64,000 nucleotides of DNA from Hysterangium stoloniferum (GCA_015178975.1 WHVD01000039.1:310001-374000); one strand, 5' to 3'; shown: positions 45,242 to 58,454, counted from the first letter of the stretch. The notes: generated from the sequence alone by a model not told the origin. Program-made: numbers and translations.

Positions 45242-46753
45242 ACAACTTGATCGGTACGTGCTCGTCTAGCTTCACTTGATTTGATGGCTTCCTCTTAATT
45301 TCTCACTCCATGAATTTAAAAATAGGCTATTCCACTGACAACCACCTTTTCGTTTCCCGGGTTCCGTTAGTGCATATACACACAACCAACCGACTATGTG
45401 ATTGGAGACCAAGAGTACTCTGCTTAAAGCTGGATCTTGCGTCACAAGGTGTCTTATAACTTCCCATTTCAGTACAGCCGAGGCAATTTGAATTGACAAT
45501 ATTACATGTCCCTGTACAGTGCCATGTAAGTGGCAGCTAAGTATTATTTTGGCGATATGTGATACATGTTTCAGAGATTCTAAAGCCAAATTGTTTGTGA
45601 ACTCGACTGATAGTGACAATGATAAGTATAGTTTTTACCGAGACGCATTATATGACCTCAAAATACCATTCTTACATTTTAATAAAGCGAAGTTATCTAC
45701 CACTCGAGACTTTTGAGTGTAAGGTGATGCTACCTAACTCACAAGTCTCTGCCACGTAGTCCAAAGAATCTGAAACGCCATCCCCAATATTAATAATACC
45801 TCACATCAGGGATTCGGGAATATCTACGCCCTTTGTCGAATCCCTAGACTCGCTAAATCTATAGTAATTTTTTATATCGGCCAGTAAACAGGGATCTCGA
45901 AAAAGTAGTGTGTCCAGCCGAGCCAGCGAGCTCTCCTGGATGGTTCTAAACACTATATACGACATACTTACTGATCTTCCCATTTTCCTGATGCAGGCTA
46001 TGGCATTTGGGCAATTCGCGCTTATTTAATGGGTATCACTATCAAAATTGAATCCTATGAGGGTAAAGAAGAACCTAACAACTAAAAACTTATATTCTAA
46101 TACAGTCCAACACATTGAAATTCCAGTCCCTATACGCAGCCCGTTCGTGAACCAAAAACGGGGTAAAAGTCTGTGAGAATCCCGTCCTCCCCACATTGAA
46201 ATATGGCACAATGGCAGGAACTTTACCAAAATAGTACTTATGTACTAAGTCGGACTTCAAAATTTGCAACCGACATATCTATGAACACTGGGAGTGTTGT
46301 CTTATGCGACTGGTTATAAATAGCAGCCAGCATCACTCTATCGGTTTTCACCAGTCCATTGAGTTCTAAACACCTTGGGCTGAGTTATGGCACTGGAAGC
46401 GAACTGGCGGCTCATTATTTCCAACGTACAGCTCTTTTCTTTCAAGTGTTAATCAATTTTTCGTTTCAGACATATATGCATGTTTCAATTGGCGGTTTCT
46501 GTATATTCCTTGCCAGGCTGTGAGTTTGCATTAGCCTTCTACTTCCAGATGAACCAAACATACACCCGTAGCGACGCCGCGCCGTTCGGCTATTGCCATT
46601 TATACGGGACTTCTCGCTGTTCCGAGGTACCAGTAGCCCACTCAGTCGATCCTCTAAAGTTGAATGGAAACTAATAAAGAAGTCATTATAATATTTCAGA
46701 GTATCCGCCGCCTCTCGGGGATGCCAGTGTCACTATCATATTACTACTCAACG

Positions 46754-46760
46754 TATAAAG
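46754..46760 (+). promoter_or_regulatory. TATA box of right cysteine-rich gene
   Basis: TATAAAG stands 80 bp before the ATG at 46834, at the same place as in the left paralog. Confidence 0.55.
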
Positions 46761-46833
46761 GAGTGGACAAAACGAAGCGATAAGTATTATTCCTGAGTCC
46801 TCGTCGTTCTCTACTCATCCCCTTGCTGTAATT

Positions 46834-47285
46834 ATGACCTCGTTAAGATTCATTGTCGTCTTGGTCGTTGCTGTTGTCGTTGGAGTCATTAACGCTACCC
46901 CAATGCCGGATCCCCCTCTCACTTGTGACTTGGCCGGTAGGTTCTCCCTCCAAGCGTCGAAACACAGACCGATTAATATATAATTACAATGTCAGCGTGT
47001 TATGGGGATTTAGTTGCTAATTTTCCATCGGTGTGTGTCGATAACACGGCGACTGGCTTCGGAGATTTGTGTAGGGATCATGCTAGCTGGTGGAAGAAAG
47101 CTAATGACAGCTTTTATAGCCCCCACTGATTTGGCGGCATGTATTGCTGACGCTCTTGCAGCAACTGTACCCCTTGTAAGTTTCTCAGTTTTGATATGAT
47201 TCCTGCCACATGCCTACATCGCTCCTAGCCCGATTGTAATGGATGCCTTGATGCGCTCACCCCGCCGCCACCAGACTCTAGGTGA
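46834..47285 (+). CDS. Cysteine-rich small secreted protein, paralog 2 (four exons)
   Basis: Exons are 46834-46936, 46996-47070, 47120-47175 and 47229-47285. Intron positions and phases equal those of paralog 1. The product is 96 residues: a signal peptide (MTSLRFIVVLVVAVVVGVINA), then TCDLAACYGDLVANFPSVC and DLAACIADALAATVPLPDC, ending NGCLDALTPPPPDSR. The internal repeat DLAAC...L-A-N/A-x-x-P-x-x-C is clearer here than in paralog 1. Differences cluster in the short region after the signal peptide (TPMPDPPL against RPGLPVVPV), while exons 2-3 are well conserved, suggesting the Cys framework is under selection. Confidence 0.72.
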
Positions 47286-47370
47286 ACAACTTGATCGGTA
47301 CGTGCTCGCGTAGCTTCACGTTTGACGGCTTTTTCTCAATTTCTCACTTCCTGAATTTTCAAATAGTCCT

Positions 47371-50300
47371 GGGCCTGATGGCCATAGCTATATCGGTTGA
47401 AAATTATTTCATCAGATGTTTCCACATTAAATAGTATCACAACTAAGTCTCGGAATGAAATTTGTTAGTGCGTCTGCTATGAAGTTCGTTTGTTTGCACG
47501 TTTTTGAGGCAGTGTCGATTCATTTAATAACCAAATCATAATCGAAATCAACGCCATGTTCAATTCAAGTGGCTGGGAGAGGCTTCAGAGGGACTTCATG
47601 GAGTTGAAGATACAAGGCCCTTCATTTACTTCCAAAAGCATTAATGTGATAATCAACAGTGATTGTATCAAGTAGGCATAAATGAGAGTCTAACAACGTG
47701 ATTTCTACACGTCTGACGCACATTATACGCTACCTCTTCATTTACACGTCCGTGACTGGCATCCTTCAGCATGTCTAGCAAGCTTAATTTTTTTTAAATT
47801 TGACCGCAAAGCCGTTGTACGGACAGGAACCGCATGAGCAGGAATCAAGTCGCGCTGCTTGTATAATAAATAATGCAAGCCAGCCACATGATCACGAACA
47901 GCACCTTCGCCCCACATCATAAAATAATCAGAGATAAAGTACTGGTGTCCACCATCACCTTGCTGTATGGACATCGGCAAATCCGGTCCAGCAGGGAAAC
48001 CTGCTGGCCGGTACACGCTCCCAACCGTATACTACTCACCACTAGGTCACCAAGATTCTCAGAGTTCTATGCACGCGTAGGTCGGCACGAATCGACTATC
48101 TTATCACTCCCTTTGGACCAGGCTCAGTAGTAGACTCTTAATCAGTAATTCTGGATGGGCGAAACGGTCGGGGTAGCGGTATCCCCCTGATGAGAGCTCT
48201 CGTCGGCTCGAAACCGTTACTATCCCGTTTCCCCTAGCCACCCTCTACACTAGCTGACAAAGTTCAATCTTCGGAGACAACTGTTTGCGGCGAGTGATAA
48301 GGTGGTGGTCTGCCCAGCGGCGCTCTGGTGACCTCGCGTTGTCAAGGTCACCTGGCTATGACCAGACTCGATTTTGAAGCGGTACGTAATCATGCAAGGC
48401 TCAAACGTTGCAATTGTAACTGGTCGGGGTTGATGGCTCGCATACAATAATACCGCACTCAGGGCCGAAGACCGACCAGTTTTTTTAAAATTGTATAAAA
48501 TATTGTTGGGAGTCTGCGAGCCATAGAAGCTGCGAGACTCTCAGATGATTGATTCTGAGATCTAATTAAATAAATTTGGGTATATAAAGGTCATGTAGCG
48601 TTATACAATACTGTGCTTTGCCCTTCTACATTGAGACTCCCAAAATTCTTAACAAATATCCACTCCTTCTGTTAGCCAATTTACAACTAAACACACATAC
48701 GTTGTTAGCCTCTGCCCACTCATGGTTCTGCAGCCTCTCCAAAAACTCCACATTGCAATTAGTGTAAAAGTTTCCAGCTGGTCCAGGTTGCGATATCACA
48801 CGTATACTCATGGCCATAAACAATGTGGTTGACGGGTATACGCAGAGTGAAAGTATATTCTAGTAGTCTTGCATCAAGGACCAAGAGAGCAAGGACTCCC
48901 GTGAATACGTTCCATGTGAATTGTCAAATGAGGTAGAATACCTAGTGAAATGTTTAATATCGCCATGATCTTTTCCCTCTCGAAAGATAACCCAAAGAAA
49001 TAAATCAGTGGTCGCTTTAACAACCCCCAATTCATCCGATCGCGTCGATCGCTATGAAAACATGCTGAAACATCGGTGCATGGTCGAAGAGTCACTAGAT
49101 ACTTATGATCACATGTCTTTATCTCAAGAACCTGGTGCTTGACTTCCGATGCTCACCTACATCCACATCTGTGAATTGAGGGTAGATTCAATCAGCTCCC
49201 AATTGTTGGATTACCAAGCACGTTATAGTCTGGTATACTCGGAGCTATTGCAGGGTTCAAGAACAAAGGCCCGCCACACATTGCTTATTTTACTTGTTCT
49301 CTTGTTCTTTGTCTATGAAACATTTCTAGCATGTTCCATGCATTGTCTCTTTTGTTACCACATTCTCTTTTGTTCCTAGATAGTTTAAATACAAGCAATC
49401 CTAGTTAGTTTCACCTCAGCTATTTGGCATCTACCACGCAAATACTGAGCTATCATCTTGTACCTTGTATCTAGCACTCTTATTTCTCACACCAATCACC
49501 AAATTATGATCGCCGACTGCGCCTGAGTTATGTCATTCTAGAGCTTTTCTGCGCATTGAAAAGGTACATTTCAAATCATATAGTATAAATAGCGATATAT
49601 GCGCCTCGCATCGGACTAATTACGTCTGATCATCCGATTATCTTATTATAAGTGCCATCTCAACTTTCAAGTCGAGTGATTCGGTGCGGTTATAATTAAG
49701 TTTTCTCTCGAAGAAACGTCTGCCACCCGTCCAATTCTCAGGCTTACACAATTCCAATTTTGTCTTAGCACTCCATACTTCACACCCGCTTCCTCCATTC
49801 GAACCTCGAGTTTAGATCACAAAAACTGCTCATTAATCCAGCAAAAGTCAATCATATAGACTATTTTGTGTCAGGCATCCGGTTTGAGCTTTATCCCTGT
49901 TCACAGCACCGCAATGCTGAAGTGGATACCAGTAATGGACGATATGTACTATAGGTTTTTTAAGGTCCCTTGATGGATTATATGTATGAATAAACTCTCT
50001 TCACCCCCACAAAAACCATAAGAGGGCCCTGACAACGGCTCACTCTCACTGTTATATAAGTACTGCACCAGTGAAGGAGAATGGGGTAGTTTATAACTTG
50101 AGTGGATATGGTTGTGTCTACTAACCAAATATGTCAAAAGATGGCCCTTTCACGACTTCAAGCGCGCCCAACTTTAATCTTCGATAATATAAATGCACAC
50201 GGAGAGACCTGAACGGTACAGAACTCTTGTATGGATTAATAGCTGGCTAGACTCCGGGTAAATTGGCGTTCTGCAGCGCGCCAGTGGTCGTCCGTGTGTT

Positions 50301-51346
50301 CACGGGCGTGAGTTTATTAGATTAGGTGATGATGATCCGGTGGGACTAGCTTATAATTTCAAAAAAAAAAAAAAAAAAAAAAGGAAAAAGAAAAAAGAAA
50401 GCAGCGATACCCAAAAGGGAAACTAGTCACGGAGAAGTGGCATAAGTATTGTTTCCAAAGCAACCAGGAATACCTGTCCAACCCAAGATCGATAAGGGAA
50501 ATAAAATCTCAGTCTGGTGGCATACATCTTACTGCTAGTATCTCCCAGTGAGAAATTCGGCCTAACTTGAATTCTCATGGAAGAAATGTGATTAGATAAT
50601 GTCTCCTTCCCTCACTAAGCTAGCAGATTTCCACCCCGAATTAGTATTCCCGTGACCGTTGAATTATGCGGTAAGAATGTATGACGCCTGTCCAATACGC
50701 AGGTTTATGTCTGAGACTATGATGGCGAAAGAGTAAAACTTGGAGTTGAATCAACCTGAAAGATAATAGGTTCCAGCCCGTCTGGTTACGCAATGTGACT
50801 TATAAACTCGGAAATAAGTTACCAAAACCTAACGAAATGGGACAAGAAGCAGATTATAAGAGAATGGGGAAACAAGTACCAAAATATCCTACGTCCCAAT
50901 AAGTCACATTAAGCGAGAAAGGCCGAATCCAAATTGTGTCCATCTATTTATAACCACCGTGGCAAGAGCCAAACCCCAGCTGCGGCTATGCCGGACACAT
51001 CCTTTCCAATAAAAGCTCCCCCCAAAAAAATGGTATATTGTCGCCGTCAATGAATATACAGCAAAGGGTATAGAAAGGGACAGATTAGATAGATAACTCA
51101 TCGAGAAAGGTTGAACAACGAGATTAAATGCATCCGCCTTATTTCCTTTTTTTTTTTTGGCTATCCGGCACGACGTGGCAATCCGATGAGCTGAGAGACG
51201 TATGAAGCCCGGTAGGGATCCGAACTTCTCAAGATCCCACCGTCCCACTACGTTTCTACTCTTCTCTCTCAGGCATGACCTCTCCGACGCAGATTTAAAA
51301 GTCCCCCGCTCAAGTGGGTAAAATACAGCCCACTTCATCAGTCAAC
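47371..51346. other. Mostly empty region with one possible gene fragment
   Basis: On the minus strand 47738-48016 gives an open stretch reading GGHQYFISDYFMMWGEGAV, RDHVAGLHYLLYKQRDLI and HAVPVRTTALRSNLKK. It looks protein-like but has no recognised family and no splice partners, so it may be an exon relic. A run of about 23 A lies at 50361-50382, followed by a purine-rich stretch; no LINE or SINE body can be recognised upstream. A TATATAAAGG word at about 48580 has no gene after it. The right end (TTTAAAAG at about 51294) is the presumed promoter of the next gene. Confidence 0.35.
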
Positions 51347-52085
51347 ATGACAACCTATGGTCTCCCACTCTTTCTTGAAGACAGGACAGGCCGCATAACT
51401 GAGAGTGACTACAGTGATATCTACGATCGACCACCTTTCTTGCGTCTTACACAAACCATTTATCCCGATAGAATCGCTCGCAAAGTCTACGTCTTTGAAT
51501 CCTTAAACCACTTCCAATCTGTTCGCCTTGGTATGATGGCATCTCCGGAGCCATTGGCAATCTTGGAATTTGGTCTACGTAACCAACTTGGAACTATCAG
51601 TTTTGAACGGTCGCAGAACAGGCGTTTCTCAATGGAGCGTTATCTACGAAAACAATCTCTTTTAGGAAGGTAATAAAATCCCTCCCAATCGTGGCTGATC
51701 GCTTACACGTCTTCAGTTCTCTTGTTCGTAGCTTCCGTGCTTCGGACGGCATAGAGTATACTTGGGGTTTCCACACAACGGTGAATCAGGAATGGACAGT
51801 GAGCGACTATTCTTCCAATGTCCTCCTACACTGCTCTTGCTAACATGTCACCAGTGCACAAATAAACATACCCACGATCTCATTGGCCATTATGACCTGA
51901 AACCTCCCGGCGAACCGCCATATAGCACATCAGGGAATGTTTTGACGGTATATGAAAACTTCCGATATTTGGCTGGCGGCAAGTCTTCGCCATGGTAGCT
52001 ATAACGAGATGACTTACTTACCAGTCCAACAGAACTTTTAGCCTCCTTGATAATTATGCGCCATATACAGGCACATAATCTTTAG
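51347..52085 (+). CDS. DUF6593-like protein (four exons)
   Basis: Exons are 51347-51669, 51717-51798, 51855-51978 and 52033-52085. Introns 1 and 2 are GT-AG (GTAATA...CTTCAG; GTGAGC...CACCAG with a GCTAAC branch-like word). Intron 3 begins GCAAGT and ends CAACAG, a GC-AG intron that alone restores the frame. The product is 193 residues without signal peptide: MTTYGLPLFLEDRTG, RKVYVFESLNHFQSVRLG, SFRASDGIEYTWGF, HDLIGHYDLKPPGEPPY, SGNVLTVYE and ELLASLIIMRHIQAHNL. The YKW/YTW-like motif and the ELLASL-IMRH end are what I recall of basidiomycete DUF6593 proteins, whose role is unknown. The ATG choice follows the TTTAAAAG box about 53 bp upstream. Confidence 0.72.
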
Positions 52086-54122
52086 GACTCGGGTACCTCG
52101 TTGTTATGTACATGCTCTTGCCATATCGACCTACCGTCGTTGGATGTTGTGCATCGCCTTATTTACTTTTGACCACCAATCGCCTGATCGGAAAAGTGGA
52201 TGACGGTGTATGGAGCATTAATGTTGTGATGGGAATCAGAATAGCAATGTTTGCACAATCAGAAATATCTTTGAATTATTCCCCACCCAGTTGAAAACAC
52301 CACCAGTCAGTCGGTAGTCAACAGGCCGGCTCAGCCGGCTCCGTCAGGAAAATGGAAGATCAGGAAGTATGTCGTATACCTAGAAGTGCTTGCTAGTTCA
52401 GCTAGACTCGGTTAGACGCATTACCTTCCCAGGTCCCTGTTTCCTTGCCAATGTGATAGGTTACTACTAGATGAAGATGTGCCCAAGAGAGTCTAGGTAG
52501 TTCATGTAACAGGTATAATTTTTTTGCTAGTAGACAATTGGATTAGACGACCGCAGAAAAAAAAAAAAAATAACGAATGGAGGTGGATAACAAAACATCC
52601 AATAATTAATGATAATAATGCGAAAAAAAAAAAGAAGAGGAGAGTATAATTTGCAGAGTCGTTGGCTAGATGTAAATTTCATGTCCGACAATCGCAACTA
52701 CTTATTCTCCATTAGTACACCAATCAGTGATAGGTTTTCACTTGTGTCTAGCGTTCTGTCACCTCAGGATTGAGTGCCAAATAGTGCATAGGTAATGTAT
52801 TTGTGAGTGGCCATGAACCATTAATCACGGTGTGTGAGGCAAAACGTATTAAAAGAGGACAAGTCAAAATAGTTTTCGAATCAAGTTTGAATCTTCTCTT
52901 CTTGCGACTGGCGCCCTCGAAGCTAGTTGAAATCAGTCTGTATCTAGGTTGAATATTAATGCGGCCAAGACTTCGATTGCCGATACATTATTAGGCAGGG
53001 TTCAGATCTAGAGTGTCAAGCAATTTGGGCAAAGTGAAATCGATACCCCCCTCTCGTGGATTTGCTGGCACCAAGTCACCGAGGAATCAACCAATAAATA
53101 ATAACTGTTAGACACTGACGAGAAGGCCGCTGTCGTATGTATATTCTGTTGGTTAATCCTCGTCACGAACGACCCTCTCAAAGGGTTTAGGTCCCGAAGT
53201 CACTTACTAGATGAAATCAGCACAGACCTTGCTTACTTTGCTGCTTCTTCTTCGACTAAGGCTCATTATTTTCCTGGGTAGATGCGGCCGATGACCGGCC
53301 ATTTAGACGGCCTTGACGGCCCAAGCAGGAACCCACCCCCACAACAATCCAACAGCACTATACCCCACTCCATGGCCAACTTCTCAAGTTGATCGTAGCC
53401 GTTTAGCATTTGGTCCTTCTGGTAAGTAAGATAATTTAAGTGACTCAATTGAACAATATAATATAAATATTTAATTCCATCACCCTTCATTAATATTCAA
53501 TTCATGTTTGGTAGCTTGCTACGACTGGATGAGAACTACAATACACGTCTCATCCTCAACAGTCGACCTTCTCATAAAACATAACATCGGTTCCTCCACT
53601 GGTCCTGCATTATGAGAAGTATGTATTTATAGGGTATAGGATATGTGTGACATGCGTCGATGTCGTTCCAGACCTAACCCCATGCATTATGAGAAGTTCG
53701 ACCGTATAAATCCCAGCAAACATCCCCGGTTGGTCTCGACCTCCTTGAAGCTCGCAAACTTAAATTCACTTACGCTGTATATACATAAAATTACCCCCGC
53801 GTTTCCTGATCTCTTTATGTAACAAACTGAACGTCAACGGTGTGTGGACCTCGAGGTTTGCTCTAGCTTCCAAAATTATCCCAACAACCACTCAATCGGC
53901 GGCTATCGCCAAATGACCGGTGTCTAGTTGAATGTCTATTATTAGTCTATTATTAAATGCAACAGGTCGCCATGCATTATCCATGCCATAGAAGCATGCA
54001 GGCTTCTATTCGTTACCTTCTCGCTCCCAACCAAACTCTTCCATACTGCTACTGAAGCCATCCCCTACCCCTAGACTTAAGTCATTCAAGACCCTCTACC
54101 TCTACCCGTCATCGATTGCATA
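52086..54122. other. Intergenic with a possible exon relic
   Basis: A-rich runs at 52557-52570 and 52624-52634. On the minus strand 53270-53430 begins after a good acceptor (TTACCAG) and reads DQMLNGYDQLEKLAMEWGI, VLLDCCGGGFLLGPSRPS and WPVIGRIYPGK, stop. The family is not recognised and upstream exons are not found. Nothing else is seen. Confidence 0.3.
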
Positions 54123-54970
54123 ATGAACCCTCCTGTGTATAAAGTAAGGTTTTATCTTTACTGGTTTTTCGTAAGTATATTATTGTAAAATGGACAGGAA
54201 AGGACGTCATTAATTTTCCCTTTGGAATCGGGATACTTTAGTTTCTCTGGTCCATCTTATTATTTGCTCTGTCTGCCTCACGGATATCATATACCGAGAA
54301 TATCCCCCCAGGAGACCCCTTGAATGACGGAATAGATTTCTTTGGTATGAACAATCCCCATTAGCGGCTTCTAGTACAATTCTGATATTGTGCATAGATC
54401 CCAGTGTTGTTGCTCTTCTTGTGTCCTCGGTCCTGGCATTAATATTCGCACCATCCATGTAAGAAAATCAAAATGAAGATCAGTCAATTACATGGACTCA
54501 TTCAGTGTCGTAGGATCTTCATACTCAATACACAATGGACTCACCGTTATCTGTCGGTGGTGTGGGTAGAAGTCATTGCAGCCTTTGTGCTCTGGATCGT
54601 ATGGTTAGGAAGCACCGCCTCTGCTACAGTACTTGAGTTATCTCTATATCTCAATAACATACCCTGACTCTCACCGTAGAATGTATGGCCCGATCTCTCA
54701 TTCTGTATTCAATGGAGGGCATGTACGAATCTACAAGCAATGATTGCATTTGCCTGGCTAGGCTGGCTGTCCCTTTCTGTCCTGATCCTTGTCACCGCCG
54801 TGTCCGCTTCGCGTGCAGGTGCTTGGAAAGACAATTGCCACGGAGCCTGGGCTGATTTCCCTCTCGGATTTTCCCCCGCAGTTCGAATGCCCACTCCAGA
54901 CTTCGAACATGTAGGTCCATATCAGGGTAGTGCGGGTGGCCCGCAGATGAGCAATGCGGGTGTGGTGTAG
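54123..54970 (+). CDS. MARVEL-like four-helix membrane protein (five exons)
   Basis: Exons are 54123-54170, 54242-54344, 54398-54458, 54514-54628 and 54680-54970, all with GT-AG introns of 51-71 nt. The product is 205 residues. It has four membrane segments: one spanning exons 1-2 (YLYWFFFLWSILLFALSAS), one in exon 3 (VVALLVSSVLALIFAPS), one in exon 4 (VVWVEVIAAFVLWIVWLG) and one in exon 5 (AMIAFAWLGWLSLSVLILV). Between segments 1 and 2 lies the loop SYTENIPPGDPLNDGIDFF, which I recall from basidiomycete MARVEL-domain proteins. A Cys pair (FCIQWRAC) precedes segment 4. The tail is Gly/Pro-rich and cytosolic by prediction. A role in membrane apposition or vesicle traffic is inferred from the family. 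Confidence 0.8.
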
Positions 54971-57900
54971 ATACCCGCGCCTTATATTCCCTTTGAAAGG
55001 GTGGCTCCACGTCAAATTATTTTTCAATTTGGTAAGACATTTTGCCGTAAAATATTAGGCCCTTCCAATTGCGCTAGATATTTGTCTTTCTTTTTTCTTT
55101 ATGTACATACATATGATGTCGCACGAACTGCATTGATCTGTTCGCAATTACTCCTGACAGTCCAGGATCAGACGTAGCAGTCATGTGAACAATTAGGTAT
55201 CATTGTAATTTCCAGGGATAATACCTCTGGACCCACCGGTAACCAATGCTATAATGGAGAGAACCTAGATTTTTGGGAGAGGCAATGACTTCTTGTACAA
55301 GTATACAAGATCAGAATGTAAGCATTATCAGCGAGATGATTATAAATTCAACTGTCCACATTCAAAGGAGGAACAGGCATCCTTTTTGCCTTAAAAGTGA
55401 TATTTCCCGTCACTTACTTCCAATAGTACACAATATTGCTGCTGAATGAATATAGGAGACGTCACCTCTGATAGCCCACCTTTCTAAACAATTGAACAAA
55501 GTAAATCAAAACAAAGTAAATTATGTCAATGTATGAAAGCCTGTCGTCAAATAGGCTCACTGGATCTGGGTCACACGTTAACTTGATAGAACCATTGTGT
55601 ATTGCTCGAGGAACCAGCGAACTAGAATACATTCTGAGCAGCGGGATAAAACAGGATGATTATAAACGTAGATAAAGGTCCGCTGGTATGCCCTGGGCTC
55701 CAGGCTTACAATGTATGTTATATTCCCACTGAGGAATCCCTCTCCTCGGAGGGGAAGGAGTACTATCAGGAATGTAGACCTTTCGCCATTATTATCAGTT
55801 AAGGAAGGTAATGCATGCTTGATTGTTCGGTTCTTGATTAATGTTTGAGAGCTATTATGTAGCCTCGATTCGTCTAGCTACGATTAGTATATCCAGATGT
55901 GCTTCTGCATGTATGGATGGTTCATACTGGATGAAAACTAGAACCGAGACTTCAGATAATGTCGTTCAGACTATCAAACATCGAAGGCTTGTGCTCATAT
56001 TTGATCAATGAGCCTAGACTGAAGCACGTACTGTCAGTCTATTAAGTGGCGTCAATGGGGGAATAAATCTAAGGATATTCGCGGCAGGCTACTGTCAGAC
56101 ATCAAGAATGCCCATGAGAACCAATGGAACCTGAAGGCCAGAAATTAGTCATTGGAGCTCTTCTATTGCTGCTGCGGTGGAAGGGAGTAGCAGGGAGCAC
56201 CATCCTGGCATGTTTAATAAATTTGGTTTTTGATGCGTAAACTAACCTCTCAGTTTCCATGTACCAGGGAGGACTTACCGTAAAAAGATGGTTTCCTCAG
56301 TGGAAATACAAGTTTTATCAGCAAAGAGACAATTGTCCATTTATTCAAGCTGAGTTGAAGAGAAAGGGGGCTATCAAATCTTATCTCAATGTCCGACTGC
56401 CGGGAATACTGTTTCGTTCTGCAATCAGCTGGAAGTTTATTCTATCTATATTGTGTAGAAATCTGAAAGGCCTATTTTAACGTAGCCATCTGGTTACATC
56501 CCTATTATGCATTTGGACCCTCTAATAATAAGTGTCCACTGCACTCTGATCGTGCAATATTTACCAGATTTCGCATTATGGCAACCCAGGACGTCCGCAG
56601 GCATTACACTCTTTTTTACGATCTCTTTCGACATAAAACATCCCTCGAGAAATTTCTTCTCTCGTCTGTTGTCATTCTCAAACTATTTATGAGTGGCACA
56701 ACAGAATTTGATCTGTAGGAAAATCGCCTCGCATGAAAACAATTTGAGAGCCTGACCAAGTTCAAGCCGGAGATCGGCAACATTAGCATAGTTCTCCCCC
56801 CCTAAACCCCGAAAGACCAATGGAAGAAAAAGCGTCATCGCATCCTATGTTAAAAGCGCCACCATATGCAACCTGTATTCGTCCTCATGTCTCCTCCTAT
56901 GATAAATCATGTGTTGTGGCGTTAGTTGCAAGGCCCTTGCCACAATTGACCTCTCTACTCGTAGTTGTGTTCAGCATCTCTTGATTATTGGAAGACAGGG
57001 TTTGGGAATATCCCCCATACTTATCACTTCATGGGTAATGGGGGCTGTGGTATTACAGTCTAAAACTGGTTCAAACGGGTAGTTCAGTAATCGAACCGAT
57101 TATATAATGAACTGGACTCATGAAGAGCCTGAGATTGGAGCGAATACCTGACCTCGCAGGACTGGTGTTTCGTGACCAAAAATTATTAATCAGATATATT
57201 GTACGACGTACACATCTCAGAGACAGGACCAACTTGGTGTGAACCAGGCCTAGACCGAACCGGACCGGATCGGATTATTCGCCACGAGAATATCCAACAA
57301 ATTTTGCCTACCAATTATAAGAAGCCAATGGCTATTTGTATGTATTGCACGAATCTACACATGTTCATGTAAGGCTGCGACTCTTTTTAAGGTTCTCACT
57401 TTACAGGGGGCAGGGCCTAAAATAAACTGTGAGCATCATTAGACTCTGATGTCCGCTTCGCGTCACGAGGTCAGGTGTGAAGTAACAATATGCTCAGCTA
57501 TCCAGGTGCTCATGCCCCTTCCGCTCAGAATATGTCAAGTTCGCGACTTATGCAGTTGGGCGGGACGTACATACATCACGTGGGAAGCACAATGGAGTCA
57601 CCTGAGGCCTGAAGTTTAAAGCTGAAGTTGAATGCAAGTACACTCTCCTACAATAGAAATAGCTTGACCTGCATCAGATTTTCTGAGGTGGCCACCTAAG
57701 CTTCGGAACTTCAATATAATATTGAGGTCTCACGTTTGCAACTCCGCCTCCTACCTTCCTACAGGAGTACGTGGGGGAAAAAAAATTCTGGCAAGCCCCT
57801 AGCTATAATACCTTCATCAGGAAATTAAATTCGAAACCGTTAGCTCCTCAGGATAATAGCTAGCTCAACTAGTTTATCTAAAAGGCTAAAGAAACTATTT

Positions 57901-58405
57901 CCCTACTTGGCTGATGCAGCCTTTCAGGTGAGTGTTTTGATTACTTCAGTCTATGCAGTAGGATGATAATCCCTGAAATAGACGTTTGGAACGTCACCCA
58001 ATGTCCTGTCGGTGCCTGCACGATCCAACCGCACATGCGGCGCTCATGTATAAGACACTCAGATTCTTCTTTTGTACAGCGACTTTTCTCATGATGAATT
58101 GACATTCTCAGGATCATTATTGCACATTTCACCGTGTTCGTCACGACCTGTCATGCGACGCATGCTGCGCGTGTGCTCGTAGCATTAAGACCATGGTGTA
58201 ATGATTTGATTATGGATATCATGACGCGACTGTGGTCTATTCAGTATTCTTTGCACGGAATACATTCGGCTAACCCGTTCTAGTAAAGTTCAATCTAGTG
58301 CTAGCCACTTCTCCTGTACCTCGAATCCCACACCCGATGTGTTTGGAGCATAGTCATCGGATTCCCAGAATTTGTCAACACGAAATTATACACTGAAGAA
58401 TGCTG
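54971..58405. other. Long intergenic stretch, no gene found
   Basis: No frame longer than about 70 codons has splice or domain support. No LTR core, terminal inverted repeat or other repeat from the left half recurs here. The right end is the promoter of the GH55 gene. Confidence 0.4.
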
Positions 58406-58412
58406 TATATAA
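58406..58412 (+). promoter_or_regulatory. TATA box of the GH55 gene
   Basis: TATATAA lies about 49 bp upstream of the ATG at 58455, within GCTGTATATAAGGAAGAG. Confidence 0.6.
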
Positions 58413-58454
58413 GGAAGAGTTCTCAGCTCTGTGGCATGAATTAAATCCTAATCC

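Larger units (their letters stand above)
43550..45310 (+). repeat. Segmental tandem duplication, left copy
   Basis: Blocks of this segment recur in the same order in 46020-47370: GGTATCACTA-CAAAATTGAAT, GAAATATGGCAC-like words, ATGCGACTGG-TATAA, ATCGGTTTTCAC, GCCGTTCGGCTATTGCCATT, CAGTCGATCCTCTAAAGTTG and the whole small secreted-protein gene. The left copy has about 450 bp (43810-44257) that the right copy lacks. Confidence 0.75.
46020..47370 (+). repeat. Segmental tandem duplication, right copy
   Basis: The counterpart of 43550-45310, sharing upstream blocks, promoter and gene. It is shorter because the stretch equivalent to 43810-44257 is missing. Divergence looks moderate, with many substitutions and small indels, so the duplication is not recent. 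Confidence 0.75.

Noticed and set aside
47014-47199. Single frame through the second Cys-rich gene (reading ...AFIAPTDLAACIADALAATV)
   Set aside because: It runs through introns; splicing gives a signal peptide, even Cys spacing and an internal repeat conserved in the paralog.
50361-50382. Poly-A tail of a LINE or processed pseudogene
   Set aside because: No reverse-transcriptase, endonuclease or exon-like sequence precedes it and no flanking duplication is visible.
50904-51338. Minus-strand 144-codon frame upstream of the DUF6593-like gene
   Set aside because: No domain, overlaps the promoter of a better supported gene, and reads through a poly-Lys run encoded by a T tract.
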